From: Sediminicola sp037203765
GTDB taxonomy: Bacteria > Bacteroidota > Bacteroidia > Flavobacteriales > Flavobacteriaceae
Assembly (NCBI RefSeq): GCF_037203765.1
Contig: NZ_JBBCAS010000005.1
Location: 1 to 64,000 of the forward strand
DNA length: 64,000 nt
Direction: 5' to 3'
Below, piece after piece: positions 45,248-52,869 of this stretch. Under the pieces are notes generated by a model. It saw only the letters and a list, made by a program, of their open reading frames with translations, searched no databases and was not told the origin of the DNA. The position numbers and the translations under genes were made by a program. Position 1 is the stretch's first letter, and every line of letters starts with the position of its first letter.

Positions 45248-47206
45248 ATGACCACCAAGACTTTTACCACTTGGGCTGCCCTTCTATTTGTTGGGTGCCT
45301 GTTTTCGCAATTTGATAGAACCTTTGGCAACCTATCCAAAGATGAGGAAGCCTTTACCGTATTCGCCAAAGACAGTACGGCCAATGCTGTGGTCCTTTAT
45401 GAAAAGGGCGAAACCTATTTTAAGGGTATAGATCGGCGTATTCAATTGGTAAAAACCTACCATGCGAAGATCAAGATCCTTGATGAAAATGCTTTTTCTG
45501 AAGGTAATATTGCCATCCCCTATTACAACAGCGGGGGTATTTCCGAAGTAGTAAAAGATATCAGGGCAATCACCCATAATGGGCGTTCAAAAATAGGCCT
45601 GGCACAAAATACGATATACACCAACAACATTAACGAACGGTGGTCCGAAATAAGATTTGCCTTTCCCAAGGTGCAGGTTGGTAGTATTCTGGAATACCAA
45701 TACACTATTATATCTCCCTATCTATTTAATTTGACCGGTTGGGTTTTTCAATCCCACATTCCCAAGGTTTACAGTGAGTTCAACGCCATGATTCCCGGAA
45801 ATTATATTTACAATCGCACATTTGTTGGGAATTTAAAATTGGATGTCAATGCTGCCACCGTAGAAAAAAATTGTTTTCATCTGGATGGTGTGGCCAAGAG
45901 TGCCGATTGCGAGGTATTAAAATACGCCATGAAGGACATTCCCGCCTTTAAGAAGGAGGAGGAGTTTATGCTTTCAGAATCAAATTACATTTCCAAAATA
46001 AACTTTGAACTTTCCGAACACTACAATGTGGAAGGATCGCACTTTAAGCATACCAAGACTTGGGATGACGTGGACAAAGAGTTTAAAAGCGATAAGGACA
46101 TTGGCAGGCAATTGACAAAGCAGGGATTTTTGGAAAAGAGGGTACCTGATGTATTATTATCGGAAGGGGATGATCTTACGAGAGCCACCAATATCTTCAA
46201 CTACATAAAATCTCATTTTACCTGGAACGGGAGATATGGGATATACCATAATGTGAGGGTAAAGGAAGCTTTTGAGGAGCGGAAGGGGAATGTAGGTGAA
46301 ATAAATATTTCCCTCATAAACCTGTTGCGGTCTGCCGATATCAAAACAGATTTAATGTTGTTATCAACAAGGGAAAATGGCCTGCCCACCAAAAGCCACC
46401 CTGTCATATCCGATTTCAATTATATTGTGGCCAAGGTGGAAATAGATGGACAAGATTATCTATTGGATGCCACGGACAAATTAAACCCGTTCGGAATGCT
46501 CCCCTTCAGGTGCCTCAATTATTACGGTAGGGTGATGGACTTTGAAGATCAAAGCTACTGGTATACTATTGAAGAAAACGAAAACAACAATAATGTTGTA
46601 AGGGTTCAATTGGACTTAGATGCCACAAACAACAAAGCCAGTGGTATGTTTGACAATATCAATATGGGCTATGAAGCGCTAAAGAAACGTAAGGTGCTCA
46701 CAGAAATCGGAGAGGAAGCGTATTTGAACCAATTATCACGTCCCAATTTTTTTATTACCGCTTACGATCATCAAAAAGAAAGAAGTGATGACAAAAAGGT
46801 CGCGGAACGGTTCAGTTTTGAGATGGAAGACCTTATGGATTCCGATCTCATTACCATCAACCCATTTATAATCAGGTTTTTCAGCAAAAACCCATTTCTA
46901 TTGGAGGAACGTAATTACCCCATAGATTTTGGATACAAAAGAAGTTATAGCTATTACATCAACATCAACGTTCCCAAGGAATATTCGGTCTTGGAAATTC
47001 CTGAGAAAAAATTAATCGCCTTGACCTCCAATAACGGCTCATTAAAATTTGATTGTACCAAATCGCCCAATGGGATCAGTCTTTATTTTCATTTGACCCT
47101 GGACAAGGTCAGTTATGATCCCAATGTGTATCCAGACCTAAAAGAGTTGTTCAAGATTGCTACCAACATTCAGAACCACTCCCTTATTGTCTTGAAGAAA
47201 GTATAG
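45248..47206 (+). CDS. DUF3857 / transglutaminase-like exported protein
   Basis: 652 residues. An N-terminal hydrophobic stretch acts as signal or anchor. The DUF3857 domain covers about 60-230 (with KTYHAKIKIL and GSILEYQYTIISPY). A transglutaminase-like core at about 295-400 contains ATNIFNYIKSHFTWNGRYGIY and SHPVISDFNYIVAKVEIDGQDYLLDATD. The usual catalytic Cys is not where expected (KGNVGEINISLINLLR). His and Asp are kept, so it is probably a non-catalytic binding module. A beta-rich DUF3858-like tail ends the chain. Found widely in Bacteroidota envelopes; role unknown. Confidence 0.85.
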   Translation: MTTKTFTTWAALLFVGCLFSQFDRTFGNLSKDEEAFTVFAKDSTANAVVLYEKGETYFKGIDRRIQLVKTYHAKIKILDENAFSEGNIAIPYYNSGGISEVVKDIRAITHNGRSKIGLAQNTIYTNNINERWSEIRFAFPKVQVGSILEYQYTIISPYLFNLTGWVFQSHIPKVYSEFNAMIPGNYIYNRTFVGNLKLDVNAATVEKNCFHLDGVAKSADCEVLKYAMKDIPAFKKEEEFMLSESNYISKINFELSEHYNVEGSHFKHTKTWDDVDKEFKSDKDIGRQLTKQGFLEKRVPDVLLSEGDDLTRATNIFNYIKSHFTWNGRYGIYHNVRVKEAFEERKGNVGEINISLINLLRSADIKTDLMLLSTRENGLPTKSHPVISDFNYIVAKVEIDGQDYLLDATDKLNPFGMLPFRCLNYYGRVMDFEDQSYWYTIEENENNNNVVRVQLDLDATNNKASGMFDNINMGYEALKKRKVLTEIGEEAYLNQLSRPNFFITAYDHQKERSDDKKVAERFSFEMEDLMDSDLITINPFIIRFFSKNPFLLEERNYPIDFGYKRSYSYYININVPKEYSVLEIPEKKLIALTSNNGSLKFDCTKSPNGISLYFHLTLDKVSYDPNVYPDLKELFKIATNIQNHSLIVLKKV

Positions 47207-47208
47207 GT

Positions 47209-48414
47209 CTACTCCTTCCCATCCACAAAATCCTGTAGGTAGGAATAGCGATCTGTCAGTTTCCCGTTTTGCGTCATTCTGGCACGTAACAGTACTCCAT
47301 CGGCATCATCGTTAAAAAAAGCGGGGATGACATTTTTCAAAAATGCATCTCCGAAGCCTGCACTGGCGTCCCTGGGCAATTCGCAAGGGAGGTTATCCAC
47401 GGCCATCACGGCTATGGCATCTTCCTTTCTATAATCAACCTCTTTTTCTGACTGTGCATCATACCCATAAATGGGATCGGCAATGGTAGAAGGTTTTATG
47501 GTGGTCGCTACCGGCCCGTCAATATCACAGCTCACATCGGCAACGACTTTGATCTTAAAACTCGGATCTTTGGCATCTTCTCGGGTGAAGAGATAGGGAG
47601 CCCCATCCCCGTAAAAGTGTCCGGCTATATAGAAATCGGTCACTTTGGCAAAGCGCATAAAATTACTTTTATACTCCTCGGGGTTGGCAAAAAAGTCGGC
47701 CTTATTGCCCCTGACCCCATCTTTGCGTTTGTTGTATTCCGAGGCATCGATCTGGCAATAGACAGCTTCCTGATATTGTTGGTGCAAATACTCATCCACG
47801 GTGACTTTTTTAAGGCCCATGGCATCCAGCATCTCTTTGGCGCCATTCCCTACCCTGCCCCTACCGGTAAGCAAGATTTTAATATTGGGAAGTTTGATAT
47901 TCTGTAATTCGATGATCAGCGCTTTCTGGTCCACCAGATCCTCGGCCTTTGGCAGGTTGAACAGACCAAATTTGAGTCCGTATGCCCTAATACCGTTATA
48001 AGCCCCCACGATACCCGCATACCGGCCAAAGGCTACCAAGCGCTGCCCTTTGGCATTGGTGATCACCTCGTGATCGTAGAGCTCAATATTCTTTTTTAAT
48101 ATGGTCTGTAGCAGATCCCGATTATAGGGTTGCTTTTTTATGGTATGGGAAAAGAAAAAATACTTTTTATTGGGAATCAGGTCTTCCATGGGCACCTCTT
48201 TTACCCCTAGGAGCACATCACATTCTTCCATTTTGGAAGCTACTTCAAAACCTTTGTTGGCATATTCCTCATCTTTGAAGACCCTAATGGGCGAAGGTTC
48301 CACAATGATGGTGGCGTTGGGATATATACTTCTTAATTTCACGCATGCCTCGGGTGAAAGTACCACTCTCCTATCGGGAGGATTCTTGCGTTCCCTGATG
48401 ATTCCAAATTTCAT
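47209..48414 (-). CDS. Alanine dehydrogenase/PNT-family oxidoreductase, saccharopine-dehydrogenase-like
   Basis: 401 residues. The N-terminal half (MKFGIIRERKNPPDRRVVLSPEACVKL to about 130) matches the AlaDh/PNT fold, and the middle has a Rossmann motif KILLTGRGRVGNG (about 179-191). Residues such as FFSHTIKKQPYNRDLL and ADVSCDIDGPVATTIKPSTIADPIYGYD are like the lysine-forming saccharopine dehydrogenase group rather than true alanine dehydrogenase. It probably reduces or oxidises an amino-acid adduct with NAD(P). Substrate not certain. It converges with the DUF3857 gene with a 2-base gap. Confidence 0.8.
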   Translation of the reverse strand: MKFGIIRERKNPPDRRVVLSPEACVKLRSIYPNATIIVEPSPIRVFKDEEYANKGFEVASKMEECDVLLGVKEVPMEDLIPNKKYFFFSHTIKKQPYNRDLLQTILKKNIELYDHEVITNAKGQRLVAFGRYAGIVGAYNGIRAYGLKFGLFNLPKAEDLVDQKALIIELQNIKLPNIKILLTGRGRVGNGAKEMLDAMGLKKVTVDEYLHQQYQEAVYCQIDASEYNKRKDGVRGNKADFFANPEEYKSNFMRFAKVTDFYIAGHFYGDGAPYLFTREDAKDPSFKIKVVADVSCDIDGPVATTIKPSTIADPIYGYDAQSEKEVDYRKEDAIAVMAVDNLPCELPRDASAGFGDAFLKNVIPAFFNDDADGVLLRARMTQNGKLTDRYSYLQDFVDGKE

Positions 48415-48561
48415 AGAAAATAACTATTTATAACTTTAGGAAGATGTTCAGTGGTAAATGTAACATATGACATGTTGACAAGCAAAACTTTTTTTGGAAT
48501 ACTTTTTGAAGTACCTTTGCCGACCGCGTTAGGGATAGAAGCGGCATCTTTTTTGGTTTTG

Positions 48562-48584
48562 TCTCGACTCCGCTCGAGATGACA
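48562..48584. repeat. Short interspersed palindromic element, copy 1
   Basis: TCTCGA-CTCCGC-TCGAGA with trailing TGACA. The core TCGACTCCGCTC recurs in opposite orientation at 49312-49330. Such elements are common between genes in flavobacteria, as far as I recall. Confidence 0.5.
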
Positions 48585-48681
48585 TCAAAAAAATATAGCG
48601 CATAGCCCGACCCGTTAAAGGGGAACGCCCAAAAGAAGTTCATTGATACATATAGTATTGGAACGTTGTTCCACATATTAT

Positions 48682-49077
48682 GGGGCCGACTGGTTTTGAC
48701 AGCGAGACCAATTGGAATGTAAGCATGCCGAGCGCTGGGCTACAGCTCGTTAATCTCATTTTCCACACTTTTTAATTGGCGAAAATAATTACGCTCTTGC
48801 CGCTTAATCCGAATCATAGTAGGATTTAGCCTCGTCCCTACAAGGTAGGGAAGCGAGATGTTTCTGGGAAGCCCTTGTTGACGGCGTCCCTTTCAGAAGC
48901 ACCATCAAAGTCAACACAAGGGTAGTGAAGCTTCGGCACTATCACCAAAACTTAAGAAGATAAGTGTGTATTAGGCTGTTTTTGGTCAGGTGCACATCGA
49001 AAATCAATCAAAGACTACGCATGTAGAAAGCATTGTAATTGCTTGTTTGGACGAGGGTTCGAATCCCTCCGGCTCCA
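48682..49077 (+). ncRNA. ssrA: tmRNA (transfer-messenger RNA)
   Basis: Rescues stalled ribosomes by adding a degradation tag. The 5' end GGGGCCG pairs with 3' CGGCTCC, followed by discriminator A at 49077 and no encoded CCA. GGTTCGAATCC is the T arm. The tag frame starts at GGC (48778) and reads GENNYALAA then TAA at 48805-48807, the usual Bacteroidota tag. The pseudoknot region follows. Two more copies of the 3' end lie downstream (see repeats). Confidence 0.96.
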
Positions 49078-49091
49078 CGACACTCAAAAAT
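49067..49091 (+). repeat. 25-bp direct repeat, copy 1 (ssrA 3' end)
   Basis: The last 11 bases of tmRNA (CTCCGGCTCCA) plus 14 bases beyond. All 25 bases are repeated exactly at 49375-49399. Typical of an attachment site at a tmRNA 3' end, but no integrase is near. Confidence 0.85.
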
Positions 49092-49153
49092 ACGCAGCAG
49101 CCTAAAGGCATGAAAAAATGCCAAGCTCGCTTGAGTATTTTTGAACACTTTAG

Positions 49154-49185
49154 GATGCCCGTTGTGTTAACAACGGGTATTTTTA
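49154..49185 (+). terminator. Likely tmRNA terminator (first hairpin)
   Basis: TGCCCGTTG-TGTTAA-CAACGGGTA pairs over nine bases (one G-T) and is followed by TTTTTATTT. Confidence 0.75.
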
Positions 49186-49218
49186 TTTGCAACATTGCGA
49201 GAATCAGGGATATGCAAT

Positions 49219-49231
49219 CCTCCGGCTCCAC
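49219..49231 (+). repeat. Third ssrA 3'-end fragment
   Basis: CCTCCGGCTCCAC repeats the last bases of tmRNA, preceded by AAT as in the true gene (one C short), and is followed by a terminator. It may be the original tail displaced by an insertion. Confidence 0.7.
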
Positions 49232-49234
49232 TTC

Positions 49235-49260
49235 AAAAAACCACCTACGGGTGGTTTTTT
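49235..49260 (+). terminator. Terminator after third ssrA fragment
   Basis: AAAAAACCACC-TACG-GGTGGTTTTTT is a perfect stem with a T-run, four bases after the ssrA-like fragment. Confidence 0.88.
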
Positions 49261-49311
49261 TCGTTGCGCCTTCGGGATTCGAAGGCCAGGGCTACAGCTC
49301 GCTCCGGAGCC

Positions 49312-49330
49312 TGTCCTGAGCGGAGTCGAA
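49312..49330. repeat. Short interspersed palindromic element, copy 2
   Basis: TGTCCTGAGCGGAGTCGAA is the reverse-complement relative of the element at 48562 (shared core TCGACTCCGCTC). Confidence 0.5.
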
Positions 49331-49336
49331 CGGACT

Positions 49337-49361
49337 AAAATGGTCCAGTGCACCATTTTTT
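49337..49361. terminator. Terminator-like hairpin before second 25-bp repeat
   Basis: AAAATGGT-CCAGTGC-ACCATTTT with TT after it; weaker, only two G-C-rich pairs in the stem. Confidence 0.5.
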
Positions 49362-49374
49362 AACGCACGGCCGT

Positions 49375-49399
49375 CTCCGGCTCCACGACACTCAAAAAT
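49375..49399 (+). repeat. 25-bp direct repeat, copy 2 (ssrA 3' end)
   Basis: An exact copy of 49067-49091, 308 bp downstream, without the rest of a tmRNA. Flanks differ. Confidence 0.85.
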
Positions 49400-49547
49400 C
49401 AAAATACGTTTAGGAATGGTTTTTTGGAGAAGTAATTGCATTTTATTGTTTTTTAAAGGTATTCCTGAATTAGTAGCATCATATTGCCACTATTATTTCG
49501 GCCGTAACCTGATTATTTTCGAAAAGTCTTCAACAATTTCTTGCTGA

Positions 49548-49563
49548 TTACGGTTAACCGTAA
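49548..49563. promoter_or_regulatory. 16-bp perfect palindrome
   Basis: TTACGGTTAACCGTAA is fully symmetrical with no spacer, as expected for a dimeric repressor site. Its target promoter is not clear. Confidence 0.5.
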
Positions 49564-49596
49564 TGAAGTACCGTATAGAACCTATATTTTTACAAT

Positions 49597-49614
49597 CCAA
49601 TACTTCGGTATTGG
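49597..49614. other. UUCG-tetraloop hairpin
   Basis: CCAATAC-TTCG-GTATTGG, a 7-bp perfect stem capped by a very stable UUCG loop on the plus-strand RNA. It lies between the palindrome and a terminator, so it may be part of a small RNA. Confidence 0.55.
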
Positions 49615-49680
49615 TCGAATATATAACAAACCAAAGTAAATATTATTTATCTTTTGGATAAGAATTAGTTTTGGTTCACA

Positions 49681-49716
49681 AGAGTGCCTTCTGGGGGGAA
49701 GGCACTTCTTTTTTTA
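49681..49716 (+). terminator. Terminator ending the gene-free stretch
   Basis: AGTGCCTTC and GAAGGCACT pair around a G-rich loop and are followed by TCTTTTTTT. No gene lies directly upstream, which suggests an untranslated transcript ending here. Confidence 0.85.
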
Positions 49717-49731
49717 TAAGATTATCCTCAT

Positions 49732-49758
49732 TTGTTCTACGTCTTTTTTCTACATTTG
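49732..49758 (+). promoter_or_regulatory. Histidine kinase promoter, close to the start codon
   Basis: TTG (49732-49734), a 16-base spacer and TACATTTG (49751-49758). The -7 element ends four bases before ATG 49763, so transcription may begin at or next to the start codon. Confidence 0.55.
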
Positions 49759-49762
49759 AATC

Positions 49763-51604
49763 ATGATGAAACATCTTTTCTTCCCCCTATTCTTGCTATT
49801 ATGTATCGTTGCCATAACAGCTGCTCCTACTCAGAACCTGTACCAAAATCAATCTTTTGACAGCAGTAAAAGTGACTCCCTACGGCTTGCCGAGATAAAA
49901 AGCACCATTAAAAATCACGTCAAAAAAGCGGAATATGACAGTGTGGTCTTATACAGTAAAAAAATGCTGCGGTTATCCCAAAAGATGGCGGACAGTATCC
50001 AAATGGCCGAGTCATATTTCTATTTGGGGTACTATCTCCAGATACAATTTAAGTCGGACGAAGCATACGAGTTTTACAACGAAGCTTTTAAAATTGATGT
50101 CCTTTTGGGGGATTACGAGGCGGCAGCGGACATGCTCAATGCCATGGCAAATATCCAAAAAGGTTTGGGTGATTATATTGGTGGCCAGATCACTGCCGTT
50201 GAGGGTCTTGACTATCTGGAAAAAACAACAAATTACCACGTAACCGCTGCCCTCCAACATGTCATATCGGTCTGCGCCAAAGAGATGGGTGATTATGATG
50301 ACGCCCTGCTTTGGAACAAAAAAGCGATCCAATTGGCGAAGAACCATCCCGATCAGATTTCGAGTGCATCGTTGTTGGTGTATGAAAATACGCGGGCCAA
50401 TATCTTGGTAAAGTACAAAAAATACGCCGAGGCCATTGCCTTATATTCTTCCCTATTGGAAGCAGCGGACCCTACCAATGCAAGGGAAGGTGCTCGGATA
50501 AAGGACAATCTGGCGTTCACCTCTTGGCTTTCTGACCAAGAAAACACAGAAACCGAACAAAACCTGCTAGATGCCCTAAACATAAGATTGGATCTCAATG
50601 ACCTAAGCGGCCTCATATCCAGTTACATTCACCTCACACAATTTTATTTGGAATCCGATAAGGCCAAGGCCCTTCTCTATTCCGAAAGTGCCTATGCGAT
50701 AGCTCTGGAGAAAAAGAATCCCATAGCCGCTATGGAAGCTTTGGACTATATCATAGGTTTGAAACACGACCTGGGTAAAAATGCTACATCTGAGGCCCTT
50801 GCCTATTCAGAAATTAGGAATGGCCTGGAACAATCGAAACAAAAGATCAGACGTATTTATGCCTCCACCAAATACGATAATGACAAGCTGAATAAGGATG
50901 TGCTTTTACTTAAAACGCAAACGGCAGAAAAAGAGAAGCAAAATATCCTCTACCTGTCCAGTTTTATGCTCGTTTTGATGGGCTCTTCCTTTGTGTTCAT
51001 ACTCCTTAGGAGGAACCATAGAATAGAAAAAATCCAGGAAAGCTATAAAACAGAAACACGGATCTCCAAAAAAGTCCATGATGAACTTGCCAATGATGTG
51101 TACCGGGTCATGACCCAATTACAATTGGGAAAGAACGACAGCAAGGTATTGGACGACATGGAATATATCTACAACCGAACCCGTAATATATCCAAAGAGA
51201 ACCACAGTATTTTTACGGACAAAAGGTTTCCTACGGACCTAAAAGGCATGTTGGGGAGCTATATCTCGGAGGGCACCAACCTCTACCTTCAAGGTATGGA
51301 AGACATTTCTTGGACAAATTTCTCCGAAGAAAAGAAAGTGACTTTGTACCGCGTGCTCCAAGAACTCATGACCAATATGAAAAAACACAGCGGGGCATCC
51401 TTGGTTGCCCTTACCTTTAAAAAGGAAGGGAAATACCTTTGGATCGGGTATACCGATAATGGTCGGGGCATTACTTTGGACAACAAAAAGAATGGCAGTG
51501 GCCTCTTAAATGTGGAAAACCGTATTTCTTCCGTCCATGGAAGCTTTACCTTTACCTCAGAACCAGGAAAAGGATTTAGGGCAGAACTTAAAATTCCCGG
51601 TTAA
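49763..51604 (+). CDS. TPR-containing sensor histidine kinase
   Basis: 613 residues. Signal-like N-terminus, then TPR helices (about 40-370), expected in the periplasm. One membrane segment lies at about 393-415 (NILYLSSFMLVLMGSSFVFILL). A dimerisation helix has the phospho-acceptor His near 438 (RISKKVHDELANDVYRVM). The ATPase has an N-box LQELMTNMKKHSG, G1 YTDNGRGI and G2 GSGLLNVENRI. This is the NarL-type kinase layout. The response regulator begins ten bases after its stop. Confidence 0.9.
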   Translation: MMKHLFFPLFLLLCIVAITAAPTQNLYQNQSFDSSKSDSLRLAEIKSTIKNHVKKAEYDSVVLYSKKMLRLSQKMADSIQMAESYFYLGYYLQIQFKSDEAYEFYNEAFKIDVLLGDYEAAADMLNAMANIQKGLGDYIGGQITAVEGLDYLEKTTNYHVTAALQHVISVCAKEMGDYDDALLWNKKAIQLAKNHPDQISSASLLVYENTRANILVKYKKYAEAIALYSSLLEAADPTNAREGARIKDNLAFTSWLSDQENTETEQNLLDALNIRLDLNDLSGLISSYIHLTQFYLESDKAKALLYSESAYAIALEKKNPIAAMEALDYIIGLKHDLGKNATSEALAYSEIRNGLEQSKQKIRRIYASTKYDNDKLNKDVLLLKTQTAEKEKQNILYLSSFMLVLMGSSFVFILLRRNHRIEKIQESYKTETRISKKVHDELANDVYRVMTQLQLGKNDSKVLDDMEYIYNRTRNISKENHSIFTDKRFPTDLKGMLGSYISEGTNLYLQGMEDISWTNFSEEKKVTLYRVLQELMTNMKKHSGASLVALTFKKEGKYLWIGYTDNGRGITLDNKKNGSGLLNVENRISSVHGSFTFTSEPGKGFRAELKIPG

Positions 51605-51614
51605 AAAAGACCTT

Positions 51615-52280
51615 ATGTATACAAAAGTTTTGGTAGCAGAAGATATTGATAGCATCAGTATGGGAGTGGATATGATCCTACAACAATTGGAGATCGCAGA
51701 AATACAACATACCTCCTATTGTGACGATGCCTATTTAAAGGCTAAGAAAGCTCAGTTAGATGGGGCACCATTTCAACTATTAATTACCGACCTTTCTTTT
51801 AAGCCAGATTACAGGGAGGCCAATTTAACGTCCGGGCATGAACTCATTGCTGCCCTCAAAAAGGACCAACCCAATTTAAAGGTCATTGTCTATTCTATAG
51901 AAGACCATCCACAGGCAGTAAGATCTTTATGGGAAAGTAGTCTAATAGACGGGTTTGTATCAAAAGATCGAAAGGGGCTTTTGTCACTAAAAGACGCTAT
52001 TACCGCGGTCCACAAAAACACAAGTTACCTATCGCCACAATTGGAGGGACTCATGGCCCAGAAAAACATATTGACCCTTGGCGATTTTGAAATTGAGCTA
52101 ATGAAAAAATTGGCCGGCGGACATACTCATGACGAGATTGCCACTGATTTTAAGGCAAACGGAATTGTACCGAGCAGCAAGAGCTCCATTGAAAAGCGCA
52201 TTAAGGAACTAAAGGAAGATTTTCAGGCAAACACTACCGCCCATTTGGTTTCTATTCTTAAGGACCTAAGACTGATCTAA
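51615..52280 (+). CDS. Response regulator, divergent LuxR-type output
   Basis: 221 residues from the ATG at 51615; a longer frame into the kinase gene is rejected because the receiver begins at MYTKVLVAEDID. Acidic pair Glu9-Asp10, phospho-acceptor Asp59 (LLITDLSF), Ser94 and Lys117 are in place. The C-terminal part (about 150-221) is a four-helix LuxR-like domain (FEIELMKKLAGGHTHDEIA, SKSSIEKRIKELKEDF), with an insertion in the recognition helix region, so DNA binding is likely but the site is unknown. Confidence 0.88.
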   Translation: MYTKVLVAEDIDSISMGVDMILQQLEIAEIQHTSYCDDAYLKAKKAQLDGAPFQLLITDLSFKPDYREANLTSGHELIAALKKDQPNLKVIVYSIEDHPQAVRSLWESSLIDGFVSKDRKGLLSLKDAITAVHKNTSYLSPQLEGLMAQKNILTLGDFEIELMKKLAGGHTHDEIATDFKANGIVPSSKSSIEKRIKELKEDFQANTTAHLVSILKDLRLI

Positions 52281-52373
52281 AACGCCAAGTGGAATACCGC
52301 CCCAACACCATGGGAACTAAATGATACACATCTAAATAATTGACATCCAACATATTTTAACATAACAAACACT

Positions 52374-52401
52374 TTGTGAAGTAGATTTTTTTCTATATTT
52401 G
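52374..52401 (+). promoter_or_regulatory. Promoter of membrane protein/ATP-grasp pair
   Basis: TTG (52374-52376), a 17-base spacer and TATATTTG (52394-52401): both boxes at ideal distance, 69 bases before the ATG. Confidence 0.7.
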
Positions 52402-52470
52402 TAAACACCAAAAGAAGTCAGCCCCCCAAACTTACTATTGGAATTGTCATAAACCCATTATACCTAGCTT

Positions 52471-52836
52471 ATGCCACCTACTACGATCAAGAGCAAAATA
52501 TTCAATATTTTATCTATTGTGTGCGCCTGCCATCTATTTTTTGCAGGCTTGAATTTACCAGAAGTATTCTATGCCTATCTCCGGGTTATTGTTACCTGTG
52601 TTGCCTTGTTGACCATGATGAACAATATTGGCAAAAACAGATTTTTTGTCATCTCCTTCGGACTGGTAGCGGTAGTTTTTAATCCCATTTTTCCTTTGTA
52701 TCTATACGATAAGGCCGTTTGGGTGCTATTGGATATCCTAACCGCTCTTTTATTTCTCTATGAAGCCTATGAGATCCCTGAGGTTTCCGCTACTGCAGTT
52801 AAAACCAGAAAAAGAAGAAGAAGGTTGTTTCGATAA
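52471..52836 (+). CDS. Small DUF6804-like membrane protein
   Basis: 121 residues with about four hydrophobic helices (IFNILSIVCACHLFFAG, LRVIVTCVALLTMM, FFVISFGLVAVVFNPIFPLYL, WVLLDILTALLFLYEAY) and a very basic tail (KTRKRRRRLFR). The pattern VVFNPIFPLYLYDKAVWVLLDI matches what I recall of DUF6804. Function unknown. It lies 33 bases before the ATP-grasp gene and shares its promoter. Confidence 0.75.
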   Translation: MPPTTIKSKIFNILSIVCACHLFFAGLNLPEVFYAYLRVIVTCVALLTMMNNIGKNRFFVISFGLVAVVFNPIFPLYLYDKAVWVLLDILTALLFLYEAYEIPEVSATAVKTRKRRRRLFR

Positions 52837-52869
52837 ATATCTTATTTTAGACAGCATTAAAAACTATAC

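Larger units (their letters stand above)
49078..49762. other. 685-bp stretch without a protein gene, after ssrA
   Basis: It holds two extra ssrA 3'-end copies, four terminator-like hairpins, a palindrome and a UUCG hairpin, and the promoter of the histidine kinase. No coding frame is convincing; frames here run through tmRNA or hairpins. Confidence 0.75.

Noticed and set aside
48428..48676. 82-residue minus-strand frame upstream of tmRNA
   Set aside because: It runs through the palindromic repeat and the likely tmRNA promoter, and has no recognisable features.
48990..49319. 109-residue frame starting in tmRNA
   Set aside because: It overlaps the tRNA-like end of tmRNA and terminator hairpins; not a gene.
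48682..49400. An intact integrative element at ssrA
   Set aside because: No integrase, relaxase or phage gene lies within the repeats; only short scars remain.
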